The position numbers were made by a program, and so were the translations under genes. From Sulfurihydrogenibium sp. (lineage in GTDB: Bacteria; Aquificota; Aquificia; Aquificales; Hydrogenothermaceae), in contig NZ_JAPYVU010000007.1 of NCBI RefSeq assembly GCF_028276765.1, positions 1 to 47,617 of the forward strand: DNA of 47,617 nt, in the 5' to 3' direction. The notes beneath the pieces were generated by a model, which did no database searches, was not told the DNA's origin, and worked only from the letters and a program-made list of their open reading frames with translations. Shown here piece by piece: positions 1 to 7,643 of this stretch (the first letter of the stretch is position 1; each line of letters opens with the position of its first letter).

Positions 1-19
1 ATTTTTTAAACAGACAAAA

Positions 20-48
20 ATTCTATCACTTTTTATTTCTTTTGTCAA
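20..48 (-). promoter_or_regulatory. Sigma-70-type promoter firing off the left edge
   Basis: On the minus strand there is a consensus -35 TTGACA (43-48) and a -10 TAGAAT (20-25) separated by 17 nt. The predicted start is near position 13, so the transcript leaves the window. It lies downstream of a second, similar promoter (94-121). The driven gene is not visible. Confidence 0.6.
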
Positions 49-93
49 GAGGTTTTTTCTTTCTTCTTATTCGTTTTTCAAATTGGACTAATT

Positions 94-121
94 ATTATAT
101 CCATTTTTTCTTGATTGTCAA
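94..121 (-). promoter_or_regulatory. Second strong leftward promoter, next to IS-A
   Basis: On the minus strand a perfect TTGACA (116-121) is followed after 16 nt by a perfect TATAAT (94-99). It lies 10 bp from the left end of IS-A, so anything upstream of this promoter was displaced by the insertion. Two near-consensus promoters in tandem suggest a highly expressed gene or stable RNA to the left of the window; that is inference. Confidence 0.6.
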
Positions 122-130
122 GGGGGTTGT

Positions 131-965
131 GAGGGTGTTCTAAAATTATTTTCTCAGTTAAAATTAAATACACAAAATCAAAAAATGGAATGTTTGCATG
201 AGAAAAACAGGAATATCCTTTAAACAAATCTATAAGCTTACAAAAAGATTTTTTAAAAAAGATTGAATATAAGGAAAAGAAAAATAGTCAAAGAGATAGA
301 CCAAGAAAATACAAAGATGAATTTATAATAGCTATATTTCTATATCAAACACTAAAACAATATTCTTATAGAGAAGTTCTTCAAGAACTTAAATATCTTG
401 GCTTTAAAACTCCTTCTCTAAATGACTATCATTATAGGATTAAACAGATTAATGAAAACGCTTTAAAATTATTACTGGAAAAAATAGGGCAGCACTTTAT
501 TGAAAAAATCAAAGATAAAATACAGTACTACATAGCAGATGCTACAGGTTTTGCCTATGGAGATATTTATAACCTTAAATGGAGAAGAGGAATAGAGGTA
601 AAGCATTAATCTTAGGATGTGAAACAGGTAAAGCTTATGCAAGTGAAATAAAGATGTTAAATCAGATATTAAACAAAGTAGATTTTATCAAAGGACTACC
701 TTTTATAGCTGATAAAGGTTATGATTCAATAAGCATAATACAAAAAATCTTAGACATTGGACTTATTCCTGCTATAAAGATAAAGCAAACTCTTAGAATA
801 AAAATAAAGCATCTATTGAGACAGTTATCAAAGAATATAGCTAAGAAGTTAGCTATTGCTTGGGCTATTCTTTGGAATTTCTACATGATTTTAATTTATG
901 TATTTTTGTCTATTCTATCAGTCTTGATTTTGAAAAGAAGTTTTTTTGATTTTTGGAACGGCCTC
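131..965 (+). mobile_element. IS-A: decayed IS5-like insertion sequence, 835 bp
   Basis: The left end GAGGGTGTTCTAAAA (131-145) and the right end TTTTGGAACGGCCTC (951-965) are imperfect terminal inverted repeats, matching at 12 of 15 positions. Length, ends and the DDE-type remnants inside fit the IS5 family. The right end abuts the interrupted transposase reading frame of another element (IS-B, 966-1237), so IS-A landed in IS-B. No convincing target-site duplication remains, because sequence left of 131 is not IS-B. An internally deleted copy of the same element lies at 21304-21552 on the other strand. Confidence 0.75.
199..949 (+). pseudogene. IS-A transposase, frameshifted remnant
   Basis: Three frames must be joined to read a DDE transposase. 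It starts MRKTGISFKQIYKLTK at 199, and that frame stops within about 25 codons. A second frame runs from about 253 to 609 and contains YYIADATGFAYGD, the probable first catalytic Asp. A third frame carries LGCETGKAYASEIKML and PFIADKGYD, the probable second Asp. A further shift gives KASIETVIKEYS, the probable catalytic Glu. In-frame stops interrupt all segments, so this copy cannot make active transposase by ordinary translation. One programmed shift is known in some IS5 relatives, but several unrelated shifts indicate decay. Confidence 0.75.
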
Positions 966-1138
966 AGTGTAAGAATAGGAGTGTTTGAAATGTAGGATGT
1001 AATATATAAAGCTGCAAGCTGTAAATCAGATACCTTAAGTGGTCTACCTGCTTTCCTTTTTGATTGAATGTTTAAAAGTATAGTTAAATGCTCATAGATT
1101 TTTTGAAATATTGTAAAATAAAGATTAGAGTTTTGCAT
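966..1138 (-). pseudogene. IS-B transposase N-terminal fragment
   Basis: Reads MQNSNLYFTIFQKIYEHL, then a basic segment KRKAGRPLKVSDLQLAALY, and is interrupted after ISNTPILTL where IS-A begins. Codons beyond that belong to IS-A. The GRP(L/K) segment before a helix is common in transposase N-termini. The start is supported by AAGGAAG eight nt upstream of the ATG. The rest of the gene is absent from the window. Confidence 0.55.
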
Positions 1139-1146
1139 TTTTACTT

Positions 1147-1190
1147 CCTTGGTGGAATTTTTGCTATTACAATTTTAACTGCCACCAAGG
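1147..1190 (-). promoter_or_regulatory. Hairpin that may sequester the IS-B transposase RBS
   Basis: On the minus strand CCTTGGTGG (1190-1182) pairs perfectly with CCACCAAGG (1155-1147), and the 3' arm runs into AAGGAAG, the RBS of the transposase start at 1138. The second IS-B copy at 31079-31121 keeps the pairing with one mismatch but adds an outer CT/AG pair (CTCCTTGG/CCAAGGAG). IS10 and other elements use similar hairpins to block translation of transcripts that read in from outside. Function here is inferred from that precedent. Confidence 0.5.
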
Positions 1191-1287
1191 AGTTTTTTTA
1201 GATGTTTTATTTATATTTGAATTTCTCACCCGAGGTATTTAAATAATGAGAGCAAAAGAGGATGAAAATTTAGAAGTAAAATATTCT

Positions 1288-1535
1288 GAGAGGCTATTCC
1301 AAAAATCCACACAATCATTCTACAGCCTTGGGAAGAATCTTATTTTAATTTTTAAAAGTATTAAAACATAAGATCCTTCGAACTAAAGCCATCAGAATGA
1401 CATAGAAAGGTTGAATGATAAGCACTAAAGGAAGGATAATCTTGGATGCCATTCTGAACGAAGTTTTGCTGTTGGATGACAGAAAGAGTAATAATATCGT
1501 TCTCAATTCTGCAAGGATCTACCCCCCTTACTTCT
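1288..1535. repeat. Composite dispersed repeat (three core units) after thiL
   Basis: Begins with the family-1 terminus (GAGGCTATTCCAAAAATCC). It then has a degenerate GTCATTCTG...GAATCTT core, an inverted core (GATCCTTCGAACT...CAGAATGAC), the family-2 spacer (AAAGGTTGAATGATAAGCA) and a further degenerate core to about 1490. It fills the gap between IS-B and the thiL stop. An ORF reading through it is an artefact. Confidence 0.55.
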
Positions 1536-1537
1536 CA

Positions 1538-2479
1538 CTATTTAAAATGGTCAAAACTTTCTTTATTCAATTCTACTACTTTATCACCTTCTTTTAGAAA
1601 CACTCCAAAGCCTTCTTCTGTATAGCCGATTTCCATTAAATCTAAATCTTTTTCAGAAATTAAAGCTACTTCATACTCCTCACCACTTGTTAGGATGTAA
1701 TCTAATGGGTCTTTTTCATACTTTAAGCAAAACTTTTTTAAGTTTTCATCTATTTTTAATTTTTCTTTTTCAATGATAATTTTTACATTACTTTTTTTAG
1801 AGATATGACTTAAATCCGAAGTCAAGCCGTCGCTAATGTCTATACATGCTGAAGCTTGTTTGATTTTTTCTACCAAGTCTATTCTTGCTTTTGGTCTGTA
1901 ATGTTTGTTGATTAAAGCAATTTCAAAGTCTTCATACTCTTGTTTATCCATTAGAATAAGTTCTAAGCCTGCTTTACTGCATCCAAGGTTGCCTGATAGA
2001 TAAATTTTTTGATTTGGTTTAGCCGTAGACCTTGAGATAAATTTTTCAGTTTCTCCTACCATTGTCATATCTATCATGATTTGATTTGAAGATGAACAAT
2101 TGCCGCCGATTGTATAAAAACCGTAATAATCCTGAGCTTCTTTGATTCCAAGATAAACTTTTTCAATAAAGCTGTATTCTAAATCCTTCGGCAGTGCCAA
2201 GGATAATAAAGCCCATCTTGGCAAACCACCACAAGCAACCACATCACTAACATTTGACGTTGCAAGCTTCCAACCTAAATCCTCCGGTTTGATTTTACCT
2301 TTTAAAAAATGTGAGTTTTCAACTTGTATATCAACGGTAAACAAAATCAGCCTACCATTTATGTTTACACATGCACAATCATCACCATAACCAACCAACA
2401 CATCTTTATCATGTATTGGCAGTATCTGATTTAATCTCTCTATCAGTCCAAACTCGCCAATATGATTTATCCTTTCCAT
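1538..2479 (-). CDS. thiL: Thiamine-monophosphate kinase
   Basis: ThiL phosphorylates thiamine phosphate to thiamine diphosphate with ATP, the last step of TPP synthesis, in the cytosol. The 313-aa protein fits the family length. It shows the PurM-like signatures: GYGDDCA near residue 30, FTVDIQVENSHF around 47-58 (the metal- and substrate-binding Asp and HF motif), SNVSDVVACGG, and CIDISDGLTSDLSHI in the C-terminal half. It starts 10 nt after the stop of the glycosyltransferase gene, so the two are probably cotranscribed. ThiO, another thiamine gene, lies at 23200, so the thiamine genes are scattered. The C-terminus is complete and ends just before the repeat block at 1288-1535. Confidence 0.93.
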   Translation of the reverse strand: MERINHIGEFGLIERLNQILPIHDKDVLVGYGDDCACVNINGRLILFTVDIQVENSHFLKGKIKPEDLGWKLATSNVSDVVACGGLPRWALLSLALPKDLEYSFIEKVYLGIKEAQDYYGFYTIGGNCSSSNQIMIDMTMVGETEKFISRSTAKPNQKIYLSGNLGCSKAGLELILMDKQEYEDFEIALINKHYRPKARIDLVEKIKQASACIDISDGLTSDLSHISKKSNVKIIIEKEKLKIDENLKKFCLKYEKDPLDYILTSGEEYEVALISEKDLDLMEIGYTEEGFGVFLKEGDKVVELNKESFDHFK

Positions 2480-2489
2480 AAATCCACCT

Positions 2490-4028
2490 TCAATTTGAAA
2501 TTAAAACTGATACTGAATTTTCAAACAAATCTTTTTTTTGAATGATAACTTTTAAGTCTTTAATGTCTTTTAACTCTTCTAAATACTCATCCCTTGTTAG
2601 GACGTAAACTCTGCCTGATTTAATAAAATTTTCAACATCTTGTTTAGAGTTTAGAGGAACTATCTTCTTCTTTAAGTAAAAGGAAAAAGCTGGATTGTAT
2701 CGTTTATAATAGCCTACGGGTCTGTCTTTTTCCATGTAATTTAGTATAATTCTAACTGATGAGTATTTGTCAATCTCCGGCAAAATAACTGTGTAAAGTG
2801 TAATGCTCATTGCAACGCTTGAAATAAAAAGAGAAAGAATGACCTTTTTGATATCTTTAAAGTAGATTAAAGTAAACAATCCGCCAACTACCAAAATAAG
2901 AAAGTAAAAACTATAATTTACAAGTAGATATAGATTTTTGTCATTCTTTAATGTTGTGTATAAAACAAAAGGCAGTGATGCTGTAAAGATGAGATAAAAA
3001 ATTAAAGAAGATAAATAGTTTCTAATCTTTAAAAGTGTAAGAGATAGAAGTATTGCAAAGGCTGGATATGCAGGTACTGTATAGTTTGGCAGTTTTGTTT
3101 TAGAAACACTAAAAAATCCTGTGTATATTAATACTATCAAGCCTAAGTAAAGATAGTCTGGATTTAATCTATTTTTTAGAGTCTCTTTGACTGATTGGTA
3201 AGTAAAAATGCTAAATGGAAGCATTCCGATAAGAATAAAAAGGATTGTAATCAGAAATATTCCCCCGTGCCCTTCCATTGAGTCTGTAAATCTGCTAATG
3301 TTGTGCTTCAAGAAAAATTCTTTTGTCCATTGAAAATCTGTTTCTATGCTAACTAACACATACCAAGGAAGAGATATTAAAGCTGTTAAAATTAAACCTT
3401 TATGAATTTTCAAGCTTTTAATGGCTGATATGCTTTTTTCTGCTGAAAGTAAAAACGCAAAAATTATAAAAAATGGTAAAACTAACGCAACTATTCCTTT
3501 TGCTAACACTCCAAAGCCAAGGGCTATGTATAAAGTCCAAAGATATTTTTCTTCGTTGAATTTATAAAAAAGATAAAAGCTAAAAAATGCTAAGTTTATG
3601 AAAAATATCAAATACGGGTCTGGAACTGCCATATGAAATTGAAAAACAAAATGCAGTGATGAAATCAGAACAATGGCTGATAAAATGGCTGTTTTTGTGC
3701 TAAATATTTTTTTTGCAAAGAAGTACGTAATCATTACCGTTAAGCTTCCAAAGACTGATGAGAAAAATCTTGCTGAAAATTCACTTACTCCAAAGATAAG
3801 ATAAGAAAGCATCATAAAATAGTAATGTAGTGGTGGTTTGTCCGTTCTTAATTCGTAGTTGAATGTTGGAACGATGAAGTTTTTAGATTCTAACATCTCT
3901 CTTGCACAGGATGCGTTTTTTGCTTCATCAAGACTAAAGATTGATACTCCACCGATGTTTAAAGAAAATAGAAAAAAAGAAAATAAGCCTATCAATATGA
4001 GATTGTAATCTATTTTTTTAGTATCCAA
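2490..4028 (-). CDS. ArnT/PMT-type membrane glycosyltransferase
   Basis: A 512-aa polytopic protein with about 11-12 hydrophobic segments and a C-terminal soluble tail. The first periplasmic loop has SLDEAKNASCAREML and then RTDKPPLHYYF, the layout of the lipid-linked sugar transferases of the ArnT/PMT superfamily (GT83/GT39-like); the Asp of DEA is the expected catalytic or metal-binding residue. Members move a sugar from a polyprenyl phosphate onto lipid A or protein in the periplasm. The exact acceptor cannot be read from the sequence. It is followed after 10 nt by thiL, with no functional link known to me. No transmembrane helix is visibly missing. Confidence 0.8.
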   Translation of the reverse strand: MDTKKIDYNLILIGLFSFFLFSLNIGGVSIFSLDEAKNASCAREMLESKNFIVPTFNYELRTDKPPLHYYFMMLSYLIFGVSEFSARFFSSVFGSLTVMITYFFAKKIFSTKTAILSAIVLISSLHFVFQFHMAVPDPYLIFFINLAFFSFYLFYKFNEEKYLWTLYIALGFGVLAKGIVALVLPFFIIFAFLLSAEKSISAIKSLKIHKGLILTALISLPWYVLVSIETDFQWTKEFFLKHNISRFTDSMEGHGGIFLITILFILIGMLPFSIFTYQSVKETLKNRLNPDYLYLGLIVLIYTGFFSVSKTKLPNYTVPAYPAFAILLSLTLLKIRNYLSSLIFYLIFTASLPFVLYTTLKNDKNLYLLVNYSFYFLILVVGGLFTLIYFKDIKKVILSLFISSVAMSITLYTVILPEIDKYSSVRIILNYMEKDRPVGYYKRYNPAFSFYLKKKIVPLNSKQDVENFIKSGRVYVLTRDEYLEELKDIKDLKVIIQKKDLFENSVSVLISN

Positions 4029-4139
4029 ACAAAGGCTCCGGAGAAATCTTTAAAAATCTTTGATTTTTGAGTTTGAAAGGTATTATAGCATATTTTAAAG
4101 AAAGATAAAAAGTCGCTACAGTGTTTGGATAAAGCTAAA

Positions 4140-4364
4140 GAGAGTTCCAAAAAACAGTATCGTTATTTTACAGCTGGCTAAGAATCCCTGTCCTTTTACC
4201 TCATTACTTACTTACCCTTTTTAAAAGAGGAGATCCTTCGGACTTACGGCCTCAGGATGACAGCGAATGTTTGAATGATAAATATCAGAGAAAGGATAGC
4301 CTTATTTGTCATTCTGAGCGAAGCGAAGAATCTCCTATTTTTATTGAATTTTTTACATGACGTA
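4140..4364. repeat. Chimeric dispersed repeat, family-1 end to family-2 end
   Basis: Fills most of the 439-bp gap between uvrC and the glycosyltransferase gene. It starts with a family-1 terminus (GAGAGTTCCAAAA at 4140) and has a degenerate core. A second core in inverse orientation (GATCCTTCGGACTTACGG..., 4232-4262) and a third core (GTCATTCTGAGCGAAGCG..., about 4310-4335) follow. It ends in a degraded family-2 terminus (ATGACGTA, 4357-4364). Carrying one terminus of each family marks it as a recombinant. I see no gene here. Confidence 0.6.
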
Positions 4365-4467
4365 TCCGTATCTGTTAGCTTTAAAAAAATCTTTATTATA
4401 AACTTCAACTTTCATTTTCTTACCGTTTGAGCGATTCATCAATCGTATTTACTCATTTTTTCCTATG

Positions 4468-6198
4468 TTAAAACTTTAAATATTCCTTTATCTTTTGACT
4501 TACAGATGTAGGAATTCCAAGCTTTTTTAACTCTTCGTCGCTTGCCTTTAAAATATTGTCCAATGTTTTATAAGTCCTGTATAAAATTTCCTTTCTTTTC
4601 TCACCTATACCTTCAATGTTATCAAGAACGCTTTTTAAACCTTCCTTTTCTCTTAACTTTCTGTTGTAAGTAATGGCAAATCTGTGGGCTTCATCTCTTA
4701 TTTTGGTAAAGAACTTTAAAAGTTCTTGATTTTCAAACAATCTAACCTCTTTTCCGTCATCTGTATAGATAATTTCCTCTTTTTTTGCTATCGAGAAGAC
4801 TCGCAGATTTTCAAGCCCAAGCTCTTGTCTTACAGCCAATCCTTGGCTTAGCTGACCTTTTCCACCATCTATTAAAACAAGCTCCGGCGGGTTATCCATC
4901 TCTTTATACCTTCTAAATCTACGTGTTAAAACTTCTCTTAATGATGCAAAATCATCTATATAATTGACCGTTCTAACTCTAAACCTTCTATACTCTCTTT
5001 TATTCATGCTTCCATTTTCCCAAACAACACAAGAACCAACCGTAAACTTCCCATCAAGATGGGAAATATCAAAACATTCCACCCTGTTTGGAAGACCAAA
5101 TCCAAACACTTTTTCAAACTCTGATTTAAGATTTTCTATGTTTTCTATGTTTATGTTTCTTTTTATAAACCCTTCCACTTGCTCCGGCAAAGAGGTAAGT
5201 ATTTCAACTTCTTTATTTTTCCCTTTTAAAAGCCATTGTTTAAGATTTTCCAAGTCTTCTAAATCTTTGTTTGTGATGATTGTTTTTGGTATGTATGTGT
5301 CTTTACTGTAATAATCAGTGATGATGGCTATCTCATTACCTTCTTCAAACTCTTCATTTTGAACCTTTAGCTCATCCTTTCCAACAATTCTATTTCCTCT
5401 TACGATAATCAGATAAACTCTATTTCTGAGAAAATAAAAAATATCAGCCTCTTCAACGCCAACACCTATAACTTCTTGTTTTTTTATTGTCATCTCAATA
5501 GCTTTGATTTGGTCTCTAATGACTGCTGCTTTCTCAAACATAAGCTTGTTCGTATAGTCATTAATTTTATCGTAGAGTTCGTAAATAACATTTTTAACAT
5601 TTCCCGATAAGAAGGCTTTGGCAACCTTTGCATCTTCCTTGTACTCTTTCATAGATATTTTATCTGCACAAGGACCAGAGCAAAGCCCAAGATGATAATC
5701 AAAACATACTAAGCTTCTTTTTGGCAGTGGGTCGCAGGTTCTTAGTTTAAACAGTTTATGAATTAGCTCTTTCATAGCTCTTGCGGTTCTTGCAGGAAGA
5801 AAAGGTCCAAAATACTCTCCCTTTATCTCTCCAAACTTTCTGCTGATTTTAACAGTTGGATACTCTTCATCCGTGATAACAAGCATAGGATAACTACTTC
5901 CTGATTTTAATCTTACATTACATTTTGGTTTGTACTGTTTGATAAGTTCATTTTCAAGGACGAATGCTTCGTAGTCTGATTTTGTTATTATCCATTCTAT
6001 ACTTGAGCTTTCTTTAAAAATTTTTCTTTCTTTTGGGTCTACTTTTAATTGCTGATAATGATTTTTTAGGCGATTTTTTATATTTACAGCTTTTCCGATG
6101 TAAACATATTGCTTTTTACTATCTTTAAACAGATAAACGCCCGGCTCCTCCGGTGCTTTATTTATAAACTCTAATGCCCAATCAAAATTTTTATTCAT
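4468..6198 (-). CDS. uvrC: Excinuclease ABC subunit C
   Basis: UvrC makes both incisions around a lesion marked by UvrAB in nucleotide excision repair. The 576-aa protein has the GIY-YIG nuclease at its N-terminus (EPGVYLFKD...YVYIGKAVNIKNRL, about 18-45), a Cys-rich linker (CDPLPKRSLVCFDYHLGLCSGPC, about 154-177), a UVR motif (YTNKLMFEKAAVIRDQIKAIE, about 215), and the RNase H-like endonuclease domain (CFDISHLDG and LVLIDGGKGQL). C-terminal helix-hairpin-helix motifs include LDNIEGIGEKRKEILY. It is slightly shorter than E. coli UvrC (about 610). It is a single gene; its partner uvrA is at 9327-12089 on the opposite strand. The family-1 repeat at 6245 lies about 45 bp upstream of its start. 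Confidence 0.96.
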   Translation of the reverse strand: MNKNFDWALEFINKAPEEPGVYLFKDSKKQYVYIGKAVNIKNRLKNHYQQLKVDPKERKIFKESSSIEWIITKSDYEAFVLENELIKQYKPKCNVRLKSGSSYPMLVITDEEYPTVKISRKFGEIKGEYFGPFLPARTARAMKELIHKLFKLRTCDPLPKRSLVCFDYHLGLCSGPCADKISMKEYKEDAKVAKAFLSGNVKNVIYELYDKINDYTNKLMFEKAAVIRDQIKAIEMTIKKQEVIGVGVEEADIFYFLRNRVYLIIVRGNRIVGKDELKVQNEEFEEGNEIAIITDYYSKDTYIPKTIITNKDLEDLENLKQWLLKGKNKEVEILTSLPEQVEGFIKRNINIENIENLKSEFEKVFGFGLPNRVECFDISHLDGKFTVGSCVVWENGSMNKREYRRFRVRTVNYIDDFASLREVLTRRFRRYKEMDNPPELVLIDGGKGQLSQGLAVRQELGLENLRVFSIAKKEEIIYTDDGKEVRLFENQELLKFFTKIRDEAHRFAITYNRKLREKEGLKSVLDNIEGIGEKRKEILYRTYKTLDNILKASDEELKKLGIPTSVSQKIKEYLKF

Positions 6199-6244
6199 GA
6201 TAAATAATTTAACTATTTGGCTTTAAATAGTCAAGTTGATGCAT

Positions 6245-6347
6245 GAGGGTGTTGCAAAAATCCACATCGTCATTCTGCAGCCGGCGAAGAATCTCATTTT
6301 TTCTTATTTTAAAAAGAGGAGATCCTTCGGCTTACAGCCTCAGGATG
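6245..6347. repeat. Family-1 dispersed repeat, right end lost
   Basis: Starts with GAGGGTGTTGCAAAAATCC, then the core GTCATTCTGCAGCCGG...GAATCTC, a T/A-rich spacer and the inverse core GAGATCCTTCGGCTTACAG...CAGGATG. The right terminus is missing. The preceding AGTTGATGCAT is repeated before a second family-1 terminus at 6891, so 6235-6905 is bounded by a direct repeat of about 24 bp. Confidence 0.6.
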
Positions 6348-6414
6348 TTCTATGTCTGCTATAGGGGCTTGTTAATAATCTAATTAAAGTACGACACAAC
6401 CTTAGAACCTTGAA

Positions 6415-6496
6415 AATCAAGCATCAAACATTACAAATTTGTAATTTTTCACCTTACTTGTTGATAATCAAGCATAAAACATTACAAACTTGTAAT
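6415..6496. promoter_or_regulatory. Tandem 31-bp repeats, each ending in a TTACAA/TTGTAA palindrome
   Basis: AATCAAGCAT-C/A-AAAC followed by ATTACAAATTTGTAAT occurs at 6415-6445 and again, with an ATTACAAACTTGTAAT end, at 6466-6496. Two further half sites (TTGTAATC) follow directly. A related 14-bp palindrome (TTACAAAATTGTAA, 7630-7643) lies upstream of the secreted-protein gene. These look like binding sites of one dimeric regulator, or decayed repeats. The rest of 6348-6650 has no ORF I can support, only a short GC-rich stretch (GCGCGCGCACGAG, 6581-6593) and a perfect palindrome CTCTTAAGCTTAAGAG (6633-6648). Confidence 0.35.
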
Positions 6497-6651
6497 CTTT
6501 TTGTAATCTTCTTGTAATCTTTAACTATTGATTTTACTTGTTTGTTTGTCATCATTATTGCATTTTTGTTATATCTGGTAGCGCGCGCACGAGATAGATA
6601 GAGGAGCACGCGTCTGATTGAATAAACACTATCTCTTAAGCTTAAGAGCTA

Positions 6652-6797
6652 AATAATGCTTGGCTTTGCTTAGTTATCTAATAACAAAATCAGTGATGCA
6701 GTCAAGACTGCATGCGTTAGCATGCACCGTTAGGTTTGGTCTTGACTGCATCACTACTGATTTTGTTAAAATATTTTTTGCAAAGCCAAGCATTATT
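6652..6797. repeat. 146-bp nested inverted repeat (possible structured RNA or MITE)
   Basis: The outer arms AATAATGCTTGGCTTTGC (6652-6669) and 6780-6797 are perfect 18-bp complements. The inner arms at 6683-6707 and 6740-6767 (AACAAAATCAG...GATGCAGTCAAGA and its complement) match over 25 bp apart from one 3-nt bulge. The centre holds a third perfect 7-bp hairpin, TGCATGC-GTTA-GCATGCA (6709-6726). No ORF uses it. It is unlike the dispersed repeat families of the window and I see no second copy. It could be a structured RNA, a cruciform or a remnant of a mobile element. Confidence 0.6.
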
Positions 6798-6837
6798 AGT
6801 AATGATTCTTAATATCAATATCTGGGGTTCAATATAC

Positions 6838-6955
6838 GATGACGGAAAGGTAAGCTTACGAGAATTTTGGAACAGTCTTAGTTGATGCATGAGGGCGTTG
6901 CAAAATTTTTGTAAATTTACCTTTCCTTGTCATTCTTGAGGTAAATCTGCTTATT
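6838..6955. repeat. Two abutting family-1 fragments
   Basis: A right half (GATGACGGAAAGGTAAGC to TTTTGGAACAGTCTT, 6838-6879) is followed by a left terminus (GAGGGCGTTGCAAAA, 6891-6905) and a decayed core containing TGTCATTCTTGAGG. The remaining bases to the secreted-protein gene at 7118 hold nothing I can identify. Confidence 0.5.
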
Positions 6956-7117
6956 CAGAGAGATAATTAAAAAATGGAAAACGGAAAAAGTCTATACCTG
7001 CTTTAAAGGGAGCTTCTTATGAAATTTTACAATTGTTTAATAAAAAATTTTTAATCCAGACACAAAATTATTAATAGGTCTCTATGGAAGTGAGAAATCG
7101 CCCCCAATCAAATTATT

Positions 7118-7555
7118 TTAATGAATTTTATCTTGCTTAAATTGCTGTCTTAAAGCTTTTAATTGCTCATGACATGCTTTTAGTTGTTCGTGATTGGTTG
7201 CATTAGCTACACAATCTTTAATACTTTGTGGAACGTTTGGATGGTTGCTTAATTCATTCAATAAGTTTTGTTTTCTCATTTCAAAAACTTTTTGTTTCAA
7301 CTGCTCTCTTTCTTGCTTTTCTTTCTCTTCACAAGCTCTATACTCTTCTTTTGTTTTTGCATTATGTATGCATTGGTCTGCTTCTTGTAGAATTCTTATT
7401 CTTTCTTGGTGTGAGTAGCTTTCGATATCTATAACTTTCTGCAAGTTTTGCCCCTGATTTGGAGCTGTTGGCATTGGTTGTGAATTTGGATTTGCTAAAG
7501 TTGTACCAAAACCTAATCCTATAAATGCCACTGCTTTTAATAAGCTTTTCTTCAT
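7118..7555 (-). CDS. Small secreted protein with twin CX12C motifs, unknown function
   Basis: I do not recognise this 145-aa protein. The start at 7555 is chosen because AGGAGG lies 9-14 nt upstream and the product begins with a clean signal peptide (MKKSLLKAVAFIGLGFGTTLA, cleavage after Ala21). A more upstream ATG (7588) would bury the signal. The mature protein has a Pro/Gln-rich segment, then a highly charged Lys/Glu/Gln-rich helical region. It carries exactly four Cys, at 62, 75, 115 and 128, in two matching units: C-x2-NA-x3-E-x3-AC, each with 12 residues between the cysteines. This suggests two disulfide-pinned helical hairpins in the periplasm, i.e. an internal duplication. It stands alone, divergent from recN. 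Confidence 0.75.
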   Translation of the reverse strand: MKKSLLKAVAFIGLGFGTTLANPNSQPMPTAPNQGQNLQKVIDIESYSHQERIRILQEADQCIHNAKTKEEYRACEEKEKQEREQLKQKVFEMRKQNLLNELSNHPNVPQSIKDCVANATNHEQLKACHEQLKALRQQFKQDKIH

Positions 7556-7629
7556 TTTTTTTTCGCCTCCTGACAAAATTATTAGCATTCAAGATACACT
7601 TCTTGTATTACAAAACAATTAAATACAGC

Positions 7630-7643
7630 TTACAAAATTGTAA
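7630..7643. promoter_or_regulatory. Palindrome TTACAAAATTGTAA upstream of the secreted-protein gene
   Basis: A perfect 14-bp palindrome in the divergent promoter region between the secreted-protein gene and recN. It is followed by TTTTTCA exactly as in the 6430-6445 copy. It may be an operator for either gene. Confidence 0.35.

Larger units (their letters stand above)
966..1237 (-). mobile_element. IS-B: 5' end of a second insertion sequence, truncated by IS-A
   Basis: This fragment holds, on the minus strand, a terminal sequence (AATTTCTCACCCGAGGTA on the plus strand at 1220-1237), a 9-bp hairpin, a ribosome binding site and the first 58 or so codons of a transposase. It ends exactly at the IS-A right terminus at 965/966. 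A shorter copy with the same terminus, hairpin and start region lies at 31021-31153, which shows this is the end of a repeated mobile element. I cannot assign the IS family. Confidence 0.65.

Noticed and set aside
579-995. Open reading frame of 138 codons
   Set aside because: It is one of the frames of the decayed IS-A transposase; its last 45 codons are out of frame and run across the IS-A/IS-B junction.
1415-1597. 60-codon ORF
   Set aside because: Lies inside a dispersed repeat and overlaps the thiL end; no RBS or family resemblance.
1538-2600. Possible TPP riboswitch near thiL or before thiO
   Set aside because: No CTGAGA and ACCTGA-type motifs were found upstream of either gene.
6708-6740. 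Resemblance of the hairpin centre to an integron attC site (GTTAG, CCGTTAGG)
   Set aside because: The conserved RYYYAAC/GTTRRRY pair is not properly arranged and there is no integrase in view.
7362-7592. 76-codon ORF overlapping the secreted-protein gene
   Set aside because: Shadow in another frame on the same strand; the CX12C protein has the better RBS and a signal peptide.
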